Below, piece by piece: positions 8,243-16,300 of a stretch of 17,416 nucleotides of DNA. Below the pieces are notes generated by a model, which saw only the letters and a program-made list of their open reading frames with translations, had not been told where the DNA came from and made no database searches. The position numbers and the translations under genes were made by a program. How positions within the stretch are numbered: position 1 is the stretch's first letter; the number at the start of each line of letters is the position of its first letter. This DNA is from an uncultured Enhydrobacter sp. (GTDB lineage: Bacteria; Pseudomonadota; Gammaproteobacteria; Pseudomonadales; Moraxellaceae): positions 1 to 17,416 of the forward strand of contig CAMIOS010000037.1 of NCBI GenBank assembly GCA_946222995.1. The letters run 5' to 3'.

Positions 8243-9847
8243 TTATGTTAAATTTTGCACAACTGCGTCACGAATAGCTCGCCATACGGCAGTATCCGCC
8301 AAAAATGGCATCGCCTTGACAAGCTTTTGACTGGGGTCATTACTGTCTAAATTATCCAGCACACTACGGATAATCGTATCAGCGTAATCATTGGGCATTT
8401 CAACAACATCTTTAATAGCCACTCTCGCCTTATCATGATTGAGTAAGTAGCGGCTTTGTTCAGTCAAATCTTCCTTAATCACCCGCCGAAGAATGTCTGC
8501 CATATACCCGATATGCGGGGTTAAATCCAAATACCGCCAAATGGGATACGCCTGATGGCTATCATCAAGATTCAGATTGGAGCGAATCCCATCGGCATAT
8601 GTTGTCATTTCACCGAACGCATATTGACCTTTAAGCTGAGCCATTAATGGCTTTGACACACTATCCAGTATTTGGTCATACGCCTTTCGGTCTTTGGCAG
8701 TATCATTAATCACCTGTGAAATTGGCAAAATCATTGACGTTGGTAATACCCCATCCCGCCTTAACATATCATTCATCAAAAAGCGATGAATCCGCCCATT
8801 TCCATCGGCAAGCGGATGGATATACACAAACGCAAATGCCACCACCGCACACCGCATTACCGCTGACTGTCCCTGAGTGACTTCAATAAAACGTCTTAGC
8901 CCCGCTAACATCGCTGCTACTTGCTCAAACGGTGGAGCAATATAATGCACAATCGGCTTAAAATCTCGCTGACTCACCTGCCCGACAAAAACAGGGGACT
9001 GCCGTAAGCCAAACTGGTGAATCGCCACACTATCGCCCAAAATCGCCTGTTGCAAAGCGGTAAGGGACGGATTATCGAGTGGGATATCGCCTTCACCCAA
9101 CTGCGTTGCCATCACTTGGGCAAAGCGTTCAATACGTTTGGTATGTTTGCCTTCCCCTTCAATGGTAAAACTGGCTTTACTCTCTCGCAAGGTAATCCAA
9201 ACACTCGACCGCATTAGCAAATCTTCACCAAACGTATCAGTTAATTGTTGTATCATCTGAGCAATATCAAGCGTAAATGCCGTGGCTAAGCGAGCAGTTT
9301 TTACCACCATCGGGCAAAAATCGGGGGTACCTGCCAAATTATCATTGATTCGCCAACGGGTGTTTTTAATCGCATATTCAGCACTGCAAGCCACCAATTG
9401 ATTGGCATCAATAGCATCGACATAATTTCCCCCAATGCGACTTTTACCGTCCCGCATCGGCAACACTAGCAAATTACCTGTGAACCATTCGTACAGAAAA
9501 CCACAGCGGCGGGCATATTGACCTGTCGGCTCATCACCTAACCAAGTTTCAAGAACACTGGGCTCAATTAATCCAAACACCTTAGCAAGTAGTTCGTAAT
9601 GCACCACCTCATGACTAAGATGAAAGCGAAGGTGAAATGTTATAGTACTCAGTGATGCCGTATCATACTGGCTACTTTGATACACTTCTTCAGAAAAACC
9701 TTCCCGTTGGTGTGACTCACGGCGACTGCCCAATCGACTGACCACATATAAGGGATACGCCAGAGATAACTGAAAATTTTGAATTAGCCAAGCCCCACCC
9801 ATTGGGTTAGCGATGGTTTGTGGTGAGATAATAGGTGGGTTAAGCAT
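8243..9847 (-). CDS. Fic-family protein, class II-like, near-canonical active site
   Basis: A 534-residue Fic protein, much larger than its neighbour. The active-site motif is HPLADGNGR (344-352) followed by IHRFL: catalytic H344, acidic D348 and the GNGR anion-binding loop are intact, and the usual phenylalanine of HPF is leucine, as in some large Fic families. SFTIEG (226-231) matches the inhibitory motif (S/T)xxxE(G/N), with E230 as the expected inhibitory glutamate, about 115 residues before the active site. The first 200 residues show no recognisable motif. The predicted activity is AMP transfer from ATP to a protein target, held off by the inhibitory helix. The start is well supported: TTTAGG lies eight bases upstream of the ATG. 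An imperfect 50-bp tandem duplication sits just upstream (9861-9960) and may carry its control sites. It is divergent from nothing and convergent with the first Fic gene. Confidence 0.88.
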   Translation of the reverse strand: MLNPPIISPQTIANPMGGAWLIQNFQLSLAYPLYVVSRLGSRRESHQREGFSEEVYQSSQYDTASLSTITFHLRFHLSHEVVHYELLAKVFGLIEPSVLETWLGDEPTGQYARRCGFLYEWFTGNLLVLPMRDGKSRIGGNYVDAIDANQLVACSAEYAIKNTRWRINDNLAGTPDFCPMVVKTARLATAFTLDIAQMIQQLTDTFGEDLLMRSSVWITLRESKASFTIEGEGKHTKRIERFAQVMATQLGEGDIPLDNPSLTALQQAILGDSVAIHQFGLRQSPVFVGQVSQRDFKPIVHYIAPPFEQVAAMLAGLRRFIEVTQGQSAVMRCAVVAFAFVYIHPLADGNGRIHRFLMNDMLRRDGVLPTSMILPISQVINDTAKDRKAYDQILDSVSKPLMAQLKGQYAFGEMTTYADGIRSNLNLDDSHQAYPIWRYLDLTPHIGYMADILRRVIKEDLTEQSRYLLNHDKARVAIKDVVEMPNDYADTIIRSVLDNLDSNDPSQKLVKAMPFLADTAVWRAIRDAVVQNLT

Positions 9848-9860
9848 AAATACCTAAATA

Positions 9861-9960
9861 GTAAAACAATTTTATTGATGGCATTGTGGCAAAAATTGAT
9901 TAGGCTTGCAATAAAACAATTATGATTGATGGTTTTTGCATAAAATTGATTTTTACTCAT
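9861..9960. repeat. Imperfect 50-bp tandem duplication upstream of the large Fic gene
   Basis: Two units, 9861-9910 and 9911-9960, share the same order of words at exactly 50-bp offset: TAAAACAATT (9862 and 9912), TTGATGG (9875 and 9926, after a one-base indel) and AAAATTGATT (9892 and 9942). It occupies the promoter region of the minus-strand Fic gene that begins at 9847, so it may hold paired regulator sites. Similarity is estimated by eye. Confidence 0.6.
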
Positions 9961-10035
9961 CCTGTCAGCTTTCAACGGTATTAGAATAGCAGACTATTTA
10001 AGTAGTCATTGATTATCTCTAGTATCTCAATCAAT

Positions 10036-10158
10036 AGTCAAGCAACGGTCAAACAAATTCTGATAATTCAAGTCATTGATACTACTATTTTTTTCTATAG
10101 ATTTAAGGTAAGAAACGCCTTTTATTTGATAATTAGTCAAGCAACAATCAAGCAAATT
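10036..10158. repeat. Candidate centromere: paired direct repeats downstream of the partition operon
   Basis: Two 24-bp direct repeats lie at 10036-10059 and 10135-10158 with three mismatches. Each contains two half units 11 bp apart (about one helical turn): GTCAAGCAA at 10037 with GTCAAACAA at 10048, and GTCAAGCAA at 10136 with ATCAAGCAA at 10147. Small ribbon-helix-helix partition proteins bind short direct repeats beside their operon, so this is the best centromere candidate in the window. The assignment is inference from arrangement and position. Confidence 0.45.
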
Positions 10159-10161
10159 TAG

Positions 10162-10482
10162 TCAATTTTTCTCAACGTAATCCTTTAAAATGCTATGAAT
10201 TTTTTCATTCACGCTAATATCTTCACTATCCGCTAATTTTTTAATTGCCGAATGTAAAGATGGTTGCATTAATAATTGCATACGCTTACTTTTGACTTCA
10301 ATGAACTCAGGGTTGCGTTTCATAGGCACATCGAAGTTCGTTTTTTCCTGTATTATCACTGCCGATTTCTCATCGGAAGCTGAACTATCTTGTGCCTCAA
10401 CTTCCTGCTCACTATCAACAATTGGACTAGTAATAAACGACATAGCAGGATTGGCATGACTAAAACTTTTTTTTATAGACAT
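10162..10482 (-). CDS. Small ribbon-helix-helix partition protein (ParB role)
   Basis: A protein of 106 residues from the ATG at 10482; an upstream in-frame TTG at 10500 would give 112. The ATG is preferred because AGGAG lies eight bases before it. Its A is also the last base of the parA stop (TAATG), a one-base overlap implying translational coupling. The N-terminal two thirds is polar, low-complexity and probably flexible, rich in S, E, D and K. The C-terminal 45 residues (KRMQLLMQPSLHSAIKKLAD, then ISVNEKIHSILKDYV) have the strand-helix-helix pattern of CopG/Arc-type DNA-binding proteins. Such small proteins encoded directly after a short ParA bind the centromere and often repress the operon. 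It is not a classical ParB with a CTPase and parS-binding helix-turn-helix. The partition role comes from position and size; the fold call is from pattern only. Confidence 0.75.
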   Translation of the reverse strand: MSIKKSFSHANPAMSFITSPIVDSEQEVEAQDSSASDEKSAVIIQEKTNFDVPMKRNPEFIEVKSKRMQLLMQPSLHSAIKKLADSEDISVNEKIHSILKDYVEKN

Positions 10483-11243
10483 TATTGAATCTCCTGCCAA
10501 ATTTCTTTAAATAAATTATCATAGTCTTGCGTAGCATTGCTTTTAGCATCATAAGAAAAAATATCTTGCCGTAACGCTTGAGCTTCTTTTATCGCAATAG
10601 CTTCACGGATATTTTGTGTGTATGTTTTTGTGTGTATGCTTTTAGCTGTATCATGAATAACTTGCTGTAAATCTCGACTTAAAATATTGCGATTGCTATA
10701 GCGGGTTAATACAATTCCTAAAACCTTCAAATTTTTATTTGTATAGCGTTTAATGGCATCAATGGTTTGTCCAAGCTGAGTAATACCTTGCACACTAAAT
10801 ATATCTGCCTGAGCGGGAATCAAAGCAAAATCGCTCGCTGTTAGGGCATTAATAGTCAAGATATTTAGGCTTGGTGGGGTATCAATCACTAGATAATCAT
10901 AATCTTGCAAAGTGTTTAAGGCTTCTTTTAACCGATATTCTCTGCCCGTCATAATGAGCATCGATTCGACATTTGCCAGCATAGGACTCGACGCAATGAT
11001 ATGGTAATTTGTCGGAGTCACTTGGATGGCCTGAGTGTCCAATTTGGCATTAATTAATATCCCTAACGCATTATTTTCGCTATGACTGGCATTAGTAGCA
11101 TAGGTTAGATTGCCCTGCTGGTCTAAATCGACGAACAGGACTTTCTTTTGTTGTTTATTTTGTAACCATGAACCTAAAGCATGGGCGGTGGTAGTCTTTC
11201 CTACCCCACCTTTTTGATTAATCACCGTAATAATTTTTGGCAT
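10482..11243 (-). CDS. parA: ParA-family partition ATPase
   Basis: A 253-residue Walker-type ATPase that moves or positions plasmid copies, binding nucleoid DNA in its ATP form. The deviant Walker A KGGVGKTT (11-18) carries the signature lysine K11. The A' box reads DLDQQGN (39-45), with Q42 where many relatives have P, and Walker B is VIDTPPSL (119-126). There is no N-terminal helix-turn-helix extension, so it is of the short (type Ib-like) kind, in which the partner protein rather than ParA usually represses the operon. The start ATG follows a weak TGGG-containing leader. The gene overlaps the small partner gene by one base. A palindromic sequence (11271-11300) upstream is the likely operator. 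It lies in the same direction as and just downstream of rep, a typical plasmid backbone order. Confidence 0.93.
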   Translation of the reverse strand: MPKIITVINQKGGVGKTTTAHALGSWLQNKQQKKVLFVDLDQQGNLTYATNASHSENNALGILINAKLDTQAIQVTPTNYHIIASSPMLANVESMLIMTGREYRLKEALNTLQDYDYLVIDTPPSLNILTINALTASDFALIPAQADIFSVQGITQLGQTIDAIKRYTNKNLKVLGIVLTRYSNRNILSRDLQQVIHDTAKSIHTKTYTQNIREAIAIKEAQALRQDIFSYDAKSNATQDYDNLFKEIWQEIQ

Positions 11244-11270
11244 ACTGATAAACCCATACTTATTTAAATA

Positions 11271-11300
11271 TACATATGATTGTATATGTATGAATTCATA
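11271..11300. promoter_or_regulatory. Operator-like palindromes upstream of parA
   Basis: TACATATGATTGTATATGTA (11271-11290) is an inverted repeat with 7-bp arms and a 6-bp spacer. It is immediately followed by the perfect palindrome TATGAATTCATA (11289-11300). They sit 28-57 bp before the parA start, where a repressor site for the partition operon is expected; the small ribbon-helix-helix protein is the natural candidate to bind them. Confidence 0.5.
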
Positions 11301-11321
11301 TATTCAACAACTTTTTAAAAT

Positions 11322-12713
11322 TTATTCAATACCCATCACTCTTTTAAAATAACTACGGAATATTACATCACCATAAGCTATTCCGTTCTCATTTTCTTTA
11401 TCGAACATTTTCAAAAACATAGGCACTTCGAGAGCTATCAAGTTTCTCACCTTTTCTAAAATTGCTATTTGCGAACTTATTTCAAGACTTTCAAATAATT
11501 GAACAAACTGATGATTTTCTTGTTCTTTTCGCAATACTTCTTGTTGCTTTTCCAATTCTGTCAATCGGTCTGCTTCGAGTTTCTTTTTAACTTCTTCTGC
11601 CTGTTTTTGATATCCCTGCTGTTGATTATCAATTTCTAATAATCCCCAACGTTCGTTAATGGCTTTTTTATAAATATTACGTTTATGTGTTTCATCATCT
11701 ATCTGATTTTTGGCAATATATTTATCTGCTATTGCTTTAACGGTTTGTCGTTCAGTTTCAGAGAGACTTTCAAATAAATTAACATTACTGGCTTTGGCAA
11801 AAAATTCTGTGGGTTGAGCAGGGTTTTCGGTCACCATTTTTTCTTCAATGGTGATATTAAAATGGGTAATAGCTCGACCCAGTTTCTCTTGCCCTAATGT
11901 CAATTTAAATTCCCCCTGCTCATTGACTTGATTAATAGCAGGTTGCAATACTCTTCGCTTAAATTCTGCCACATTGGGGTATTTGGCAAATACCCCAAAT
12001 AGAATCTTCCATTCATCCACTTGCTTTCGACAGTTTCCCACTTTTCGCCATTTACATACAAGCTCATACAGCCGTTTGGCGGGTGTGGTATTAAGCTCTA
12101 TCGTATTGGCATAGTCATATTGCGTATAATCTAAAGCGTCAGGATTGGTCGCATTTTTGATTAGATGGAGGATATCATCACTAAACTTTAAGTAAATGAA
12201 TGAACCTGTATCGCTATAGCCGATTTTTTGTACCAAACGGATGTGCAGTTTCATTTTACTGAATTTACCGTGTTTAGGCTTTGATGCCAAAATCGAATCG
12301 GAAAAAAAACTTATCTCTGTTAGGTTAGGCGGAATCTCAGGAACAACTTCCCCATTGGAAAAGTCATAATAGGCATCGCAAATAATCTTGGTTTCTTCAA
12401 GTTCTAATACTGCTCTTTTCAAAACCTTATAGGCATCATCCAATGATACTTTGTGGATATTGGCGTATTCTTGGGCAGAAATAACCACTTCACCGCTCCA
12501 TAACTCAGAAGAAACATTGGTTTGACGAGCTTTAGTCATCGCAATGGTCATAATATTATTAGGAACAGGGGATAAGTCATAACTTGATTCTACCAAGGTA
12601 TTATGTTTAACAATCGGAAAATCGGCAGTTTCTAGTTTTTTATCAAAAAATTTTTCCATACTTAAATTCTCTTCAAAGGTTTTATTTTCCAATTTAAAAG
12701 AAATCATACGCAT
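11322..12713 (-). CDS. rep: Plasmid replication initiator, Rep_3 (RepB-type) family
   Basis: The initiator binds the iterons and opens the origin. It has 463 residues from the ATG at 12713. IVKHNTLVESSYDL (34-47) is the family's N-terminal signature, followed by the first winged helix. A second winged helix includes the TTPAKRLYELVCKWRKVG stretch (about 209-226), whose partner helices contact iteron DNA. The C-terminal 110 residues are unusual: a highly charged probable coiled coil (KQAEEVKKKLEADRLTELEK, about 370-390) and a hydrophobic tail, making the protein longer than the common 300-350 residues. The in-frame ATG at 12659 has AAGAGA about nine bases upstream and may be the true start; the ATGs at 12713 and 12707 have poorer sites. 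Iterons begin 46 bp upstream, and a palindrome sharing the iteron core lies 98 bp upstream, suggesting autoregulation. The family call is firm; the start is not. Confidence 0.9.
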   Translation of the reverse strand: MRMISFKLENKTFEENLSMEKFFDKKLETADFPIVKHNTLVESSYDLSPVPNNIMTIAMTKARQTNVSSELWSGEVVISAQEYANIHKVSLDDAYKVLKRAVLELEETKIICDAYYDFSNGEVVPEIPPNLTEISFFSDSILASKPKHGKFSKMKLHIRLVQKIGYSDTGSFIYLKFSDDILHLIKNATNPDALDYTQYDYANTIELNTTPAKRLYELVCKWRKVGNCRKQVDEWKILFGVFAKYPNVAEFKRRVLQPAINQVNEQGEFKLTLGQEKLGRAITHFNITIEEKMVTENPAQPTEFFAKASNVNLFESLSETERQTVKAIADKYIAKNQIDDETHKRNIYKKAINERWGLLEIDNQQQGYQKQAEEVKKKLEADRLTELEKQQEVLRKEQENHQFVQLFESLEISSQIAILEKVRNLIALEVPMFLKMFDKENENGIAYGDVIFRSYFKRVMGIE

Positions 12714-12758
12714 TTCTATCTATGGAATCAATACATAAATGTATTTAGTACATAAATC

Positions 12759-12966
12759 AAGAAGAGTTGTACATATATGAAAAGTATTTAAAATCAATTA
12801 CTTATTATATATGTACTAAGTACATGTAACTAGAAGAGTTGTACACTTATGCGATAAACCACAAGAAGAGTTGTACATCTATACAAGAAGAGTTGTACAT
12901 CTATACAAGAAGAGTTGTACATATAAACTAGAAGAGTTGTACATATAAACTAGAAGAGTTGTACAT
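12759..12966. repeat. Iterons, seven copies of AGAAGAGTTGTACAT
   Basis: The core AGAAGAGTTGTACAT occurs with its GAAGAG at 12761, 12833, 12865, 12887, 12909, 12931 and 12953. The last five are spaced exactly 22 bp apart (two helical turns). The second copy ends ACAC rather than ACAT and is 32 bp from the third; the first stands 72 bp further toward rep. Directly repeated, helically phased units beside a Rep_3-type gene are the hallmark of iteron origins. Confidence 0.9.
12811..12825. promoter_or_regulatory. 15-bp palindrome sharing the iteron core, likely Rep operator
   Basis: ATGTACT-A-AGTACAT is a perfect inverted repeat with 7-bp arms. GTACAT is also the 3' end of the iteron core. Rep_3-type initiators commonly repress their own gene as dimers bound to an inverted repeat of an iteron half, so this is a reasonable operator; AGTACAT also occurs alone at 12747-12753. 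Confidence 0.5.
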
Positions 12967-12971
12967 GTATT

Positions 12972-13008
12972 GGCTCGCAAAGCCTTGCTACATAAGGCGT
13001 TGCGAGCC
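12972..13008. other. Strong hairpin next to the iterons
   Basis: The outer arms GGCTCGCAA (12972-12980) and TTGCGAGCC (13000-13008) are perfect 9-bp complements. After a single A/G mismatch, the inner arms GCCTT and AAGGC pair around a 7-base loop. The pairing extends outward weakly to TGTA/TACA at 12966-13014. It is far more GC-rich than its surroundings. It may act as a primosome or single-strand initiation structure, a boundary for iteron transcription, or be the trace of a small palindromic element. Confidence 0.6.
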
Positions 13009-13238
13009 CCTACAATATATATAATATTACAATTATTACAATAAAGACCTTTTTAAAAAATTTTTAGAACAAATATTTGTTTTTTAAAAATTTGAAATAT
13101 TATTAATCTCGTCGTGTAATTGTTGAATTTTTAAGTGATAGTGAAATAGTCTATCAAATAGCGTTTATTGATTAATTTTGAGAGACTGTAAGCTGATAAA
13201 TCGAAAAAAGGTACATTGGATAGCATTTATCTATAAAA

Positions 13239-13275
13239 ATAGCTCTAAAGCGTTCCTATGAGCATTTAGAGCTAT
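13239..13275 (-). terminator. Probable terminator of hsdR
   Basis: The arms ATAGCTCTAAA (13239-13249) and TTTAGAGCTAT (13265-13275) are perfect 11-bp complements around a 15-base loop. On the minus strand the stem is followed by TTTT and further T/A residues. It begins 28 bp after the hsdR stop codon. The stem is not GC-rich but the position is right. Confidence 0.6.
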
Positions 13276-13302
13276 GTATTGTAGCAAGAGTGAATCCATC
13301 AG

Positions 13303-16300
13303 TTAAAGACTACCACCCACACCTTTGAATTTTTCCACAAAGTTGGCTATTTTTTGGAAAACAGACTGTTTTTTGGTAAGGTATTCAGGGTTTAACGGAC
13401 TCATTTTAGGTAAGATATCATTGAGTTCAGTACCATTCTCACTGGCATATTCACGTTTGAGTGACGTTAAAATGTAGCGTTTTGCTGAGTCTATGTTGAG
13501 ATTTTCATCATCAATAAGAGATTGGGCGTCTTTTTGTTGTTCGGCTTGGGCAAATTTAAAAAATTCATCAATAATGTTAGCTTTGTCTTTGATAGTGTCT
13601 AAATCGGTCTGATTAATGAAGTCCACGACTAGGCTTTCTTTAGCACGGTTACCAATACTAGCTCGAATAATACGGCGGATTTCTTCAACCAATTCAGCTT
13701 TGCTTTTAACTTTTTTGTTGTGTTCAAAGATTAACTCAAGAATGTAGTCCAGATTGATTTCTTGGGATTTGAGCAAATCGACTTCAAAGACCACTTCATC
13801 CCAATCAATAGTGGCTTTATTTTGGTTCTCAGCGTCTTTTTGCCGACGAATCCAATCTCGAATGTCGTTGTAACTGGAGCGATAATCTTGGATTAATCTT
13901 TTCGATGGTATTTCAATGGATTGCATGGTTTGAATAGCATCATCGCTAAGATAGTAAGTTTGTTTAAACGTTTCAACGGCTTGGGCATCGTTTATATCTA
14001 GCGTTTGCAGAGCTTGTAGTCCTGCAAATTCGTCATAGTTTTGCAAGATATTATCGGCTCGCAGGTATTCGCCGAATAATTTGGCAAAGTCTCGTTTATC
14101 TTTTTCGGTGACGATATTGTCAGGATTAGGAAAGCGCTGTTGAAGTTCGGCGACGACATCAAGATAACCACGGCAAGCTTCTCCTGTATTTGCATCGGTA
14201 TAACCCTGCATATATTCATCATAACTTTTCTCAAGCACCACATTTTTGGTATTTTTATCGCCAAACAGGGTAATAGCGTCGATGGTCGCCTGCTCTAAGT
14301 CACGAAAGGTCACAATGTTGCCAAACGTTTTGGTGGCATCATAAATCCGATTGGTACGAGAATAGGCTTGTATTAGTCCATGATAGCGTAAGTTTTTATC
14401 GACAAAGAGCGTGTTTAGGGTTGGAGCATCAAAGCCTGTTAAAAACATTCCGACCACGATTAATAAATCAATTTTTTCTGCTTCTGGTAATGGTCTATTG
14501 TCGCTATCCTTGCCCTTGACTCGTTTGGATAGGTCTTTGTAGTAATTTTCAAAGGATTTGCTTTCGGTGCTATAGTTGGTTTTAAACTGGGCGTTATAGT
14601 CACTGATGGCTAAATCAAGAAATTCTTTGGCAGTAGCATCCATCGCACTGGGTTCAAACGTTTCATCGACAATATCCCCCACTGCCGTTTGTTCTTCGTT
14701 CGCTGTATAAGAAAAGATGGTAGCAACCTTTAAGGGACGTTCTAAGCCTCCTTTTACGGCACTGTGGAGCTGTTTTAAGGCTTCGTAATACAATTTGGCA
14801 CTATCGACACTACTGACGGCAAACATGGCGTTAAAGCCTTTATTTGACGCATTTAGGCGATGGGTCTTTTGCTTAAAGTTGTTTAAAATATATTGGGCGA
14901 TTTGTTTAATGCGTTCTGGGTGTTGCAAAGCCTGTTTATTTTCGGCAGCGGTGAGTTTTTCAAGGTCTTTTTCTTTTTCGATGGCTTTAAACTGTGGACG
15001 TACATCGTTGTAATCGACTTTGAATTTTAGAACTTTTTCATCACGAATGGCATCGGTAATCACATACGAGTGCAGCTCTCGACCAAAAACGCTGGCGGTG
15101 GTTTCTGAGCCCAACGCATTTTCTGGAAAAATCGGTGTTCCTGTAAAGCCAAACTGATAAAACTTCTTAAATTTACGCTTTAGGTTTTTTTGGGCTTCGC
15201 CAAATTGCGAGCGGTGACATTCATCAAAGATAAAAACCACCTGCTTATCATAAATCGGCAATTTATCTTCGCTTTTCATCAGGTTGTTAAGTTTTTGGAT
15301 AGTGGTGACTACGATTTTATTATCATCGCTTGCCAAATTCTCTTTAAGCTTGGCTGTGCTGGTCGAGCCGTTTACGCTATCGGGGCTAAAGCGTCGGTAT
15401 TCTTTCATGGTTTGATAGTCCAAGTCTTTTCTATCAACCACGAAAAACACCTTGTCAATAAACGGTAATGCAGTAGCAAGCCGTGCCGCTTTAAAACTGG
15501 TCAATGTCTTGCCTGAGCCTGTGGTGTGCCAGATATAACCGCCACTCTCGACTTTACTCCAGCTTTTGGCTTGAAACGAGCTGTTAATTTTCCATAAAAT
15601 CCGCTCAGTGGCAGCAATTTGATAAGGTCGCATTATCAATAACGTATTACTGACATCAAACACGCTGTAGTGCAAAAGCACATTGAGCAAGGTTTTTTTC
15701 TCAAAGAATGTGGCGGTAAAGTCTTTCAAATCTTTGATTAAGGTATTGTCCGACCTTGCCCAATTCATGGTAAAGTCAAAGCTATTTTTGTCCCGTTTGG
15801 TGGTATTGGCAAAATAGCGGGTATCTGTGCCGTTTGAGATGACAAAAATTTGTAGATATTTATACAGTGACTCGTCTTTATTAAAGCTTTCTTTGCTATA
15901 GCGATGCACTTGGTTAAAGGCTTCTCGAATCGCTACGCCCCGTTTTTTGAGTTCGATTTGTACCAACGGCAAGCCATTCACCAAGATGGTTACGTCATAG
16001 CGGTTGCGGTGTTTGCCTGTCTGGCTAAATTGTCCGATGACTTGTAGTGAATTGCGGGTGATATTGTTTTTGTCGAGTAGGTAGATGTTTTGCAGGCGAC
16101 CGTCATCAAAGGTGAAATCGTGGATATAGTCATCGTGGATTTTGCGGGTTTTGTCGATAATGGTATCGCTTGGGAGGTCTAGGTAGTCGGTCAAAAAGCG
16201 CTGCCATTCGCTATCGCTAAAAGTGAGATTATTGAATTTTTGCATTTGCTCACGGGCGTTGGCTAATAGCTTGGTGTGGTTGTTGATGTCTTTGCGGTAT

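Larger units (their letters stand above)
9848..10161. other. 314-bp non-coding gap with Fic promoter region and partition-site candidate
   Basis: No credible gene. The left third holds the 50-bp duplication. The right two thirds hold AGTCATTGAT twice (10004-10013, 10071-10080), an inverted ATTGATT/AATCAAT pair (10008-10014, 10029-10035) and two 24-bp direct repeats next to the end of the partition operon. Confidence 0.5.
12714..13302. other. Plasmid replication origin (oriV) region
   Basis: A 589-bp non-coding stretch between rep and hsdR. From rep outward it holds an ATACAT/ATGTAT inverted repeat (12731-12744), seven iteron copies, an operator-like palindrome, a strong hairpin, a visibly AT-rich tract with A and T runs (13015-13110) that could be the melting region, and finally the hsdR terminator. 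I saw no convincing DnaA box. Confidence 0.75.

Noticed and set aside
9784..9975. Short minus-strand frame overlapping the large Fic start
   Set aside because: It overlaps the Fic gene in another frame and crosses its promoter and ribosome binding site; no family resemblance.
10483..10500. TTG at 10500 as the start of the small partition protein
   Set aside because: The ATG at 10482 has AGGAG at eight bases and overlaps the parA stop as TAATG, a much better start; the extra six codons contain the Shine-Dalgarno itself.
12759..12966. CRISPR array
   Set aside because: The units are 15-16 bp with short, repeated spacers at a 22-bp period and lie beside a rep gene; they are iterons.
12714..13302. 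DnaA boxes in the origin
   Set aside because: I scanned by eye for TTATNCACA-like words and found no convincing match; not reported as a feature.
15190..15468. Plus-strand frames inside hsdR (also 14795-15013)
   Set aside because: They are antisense to the helicase motifs of hsdR; their sequence is explained as the complement of a conserved gene.
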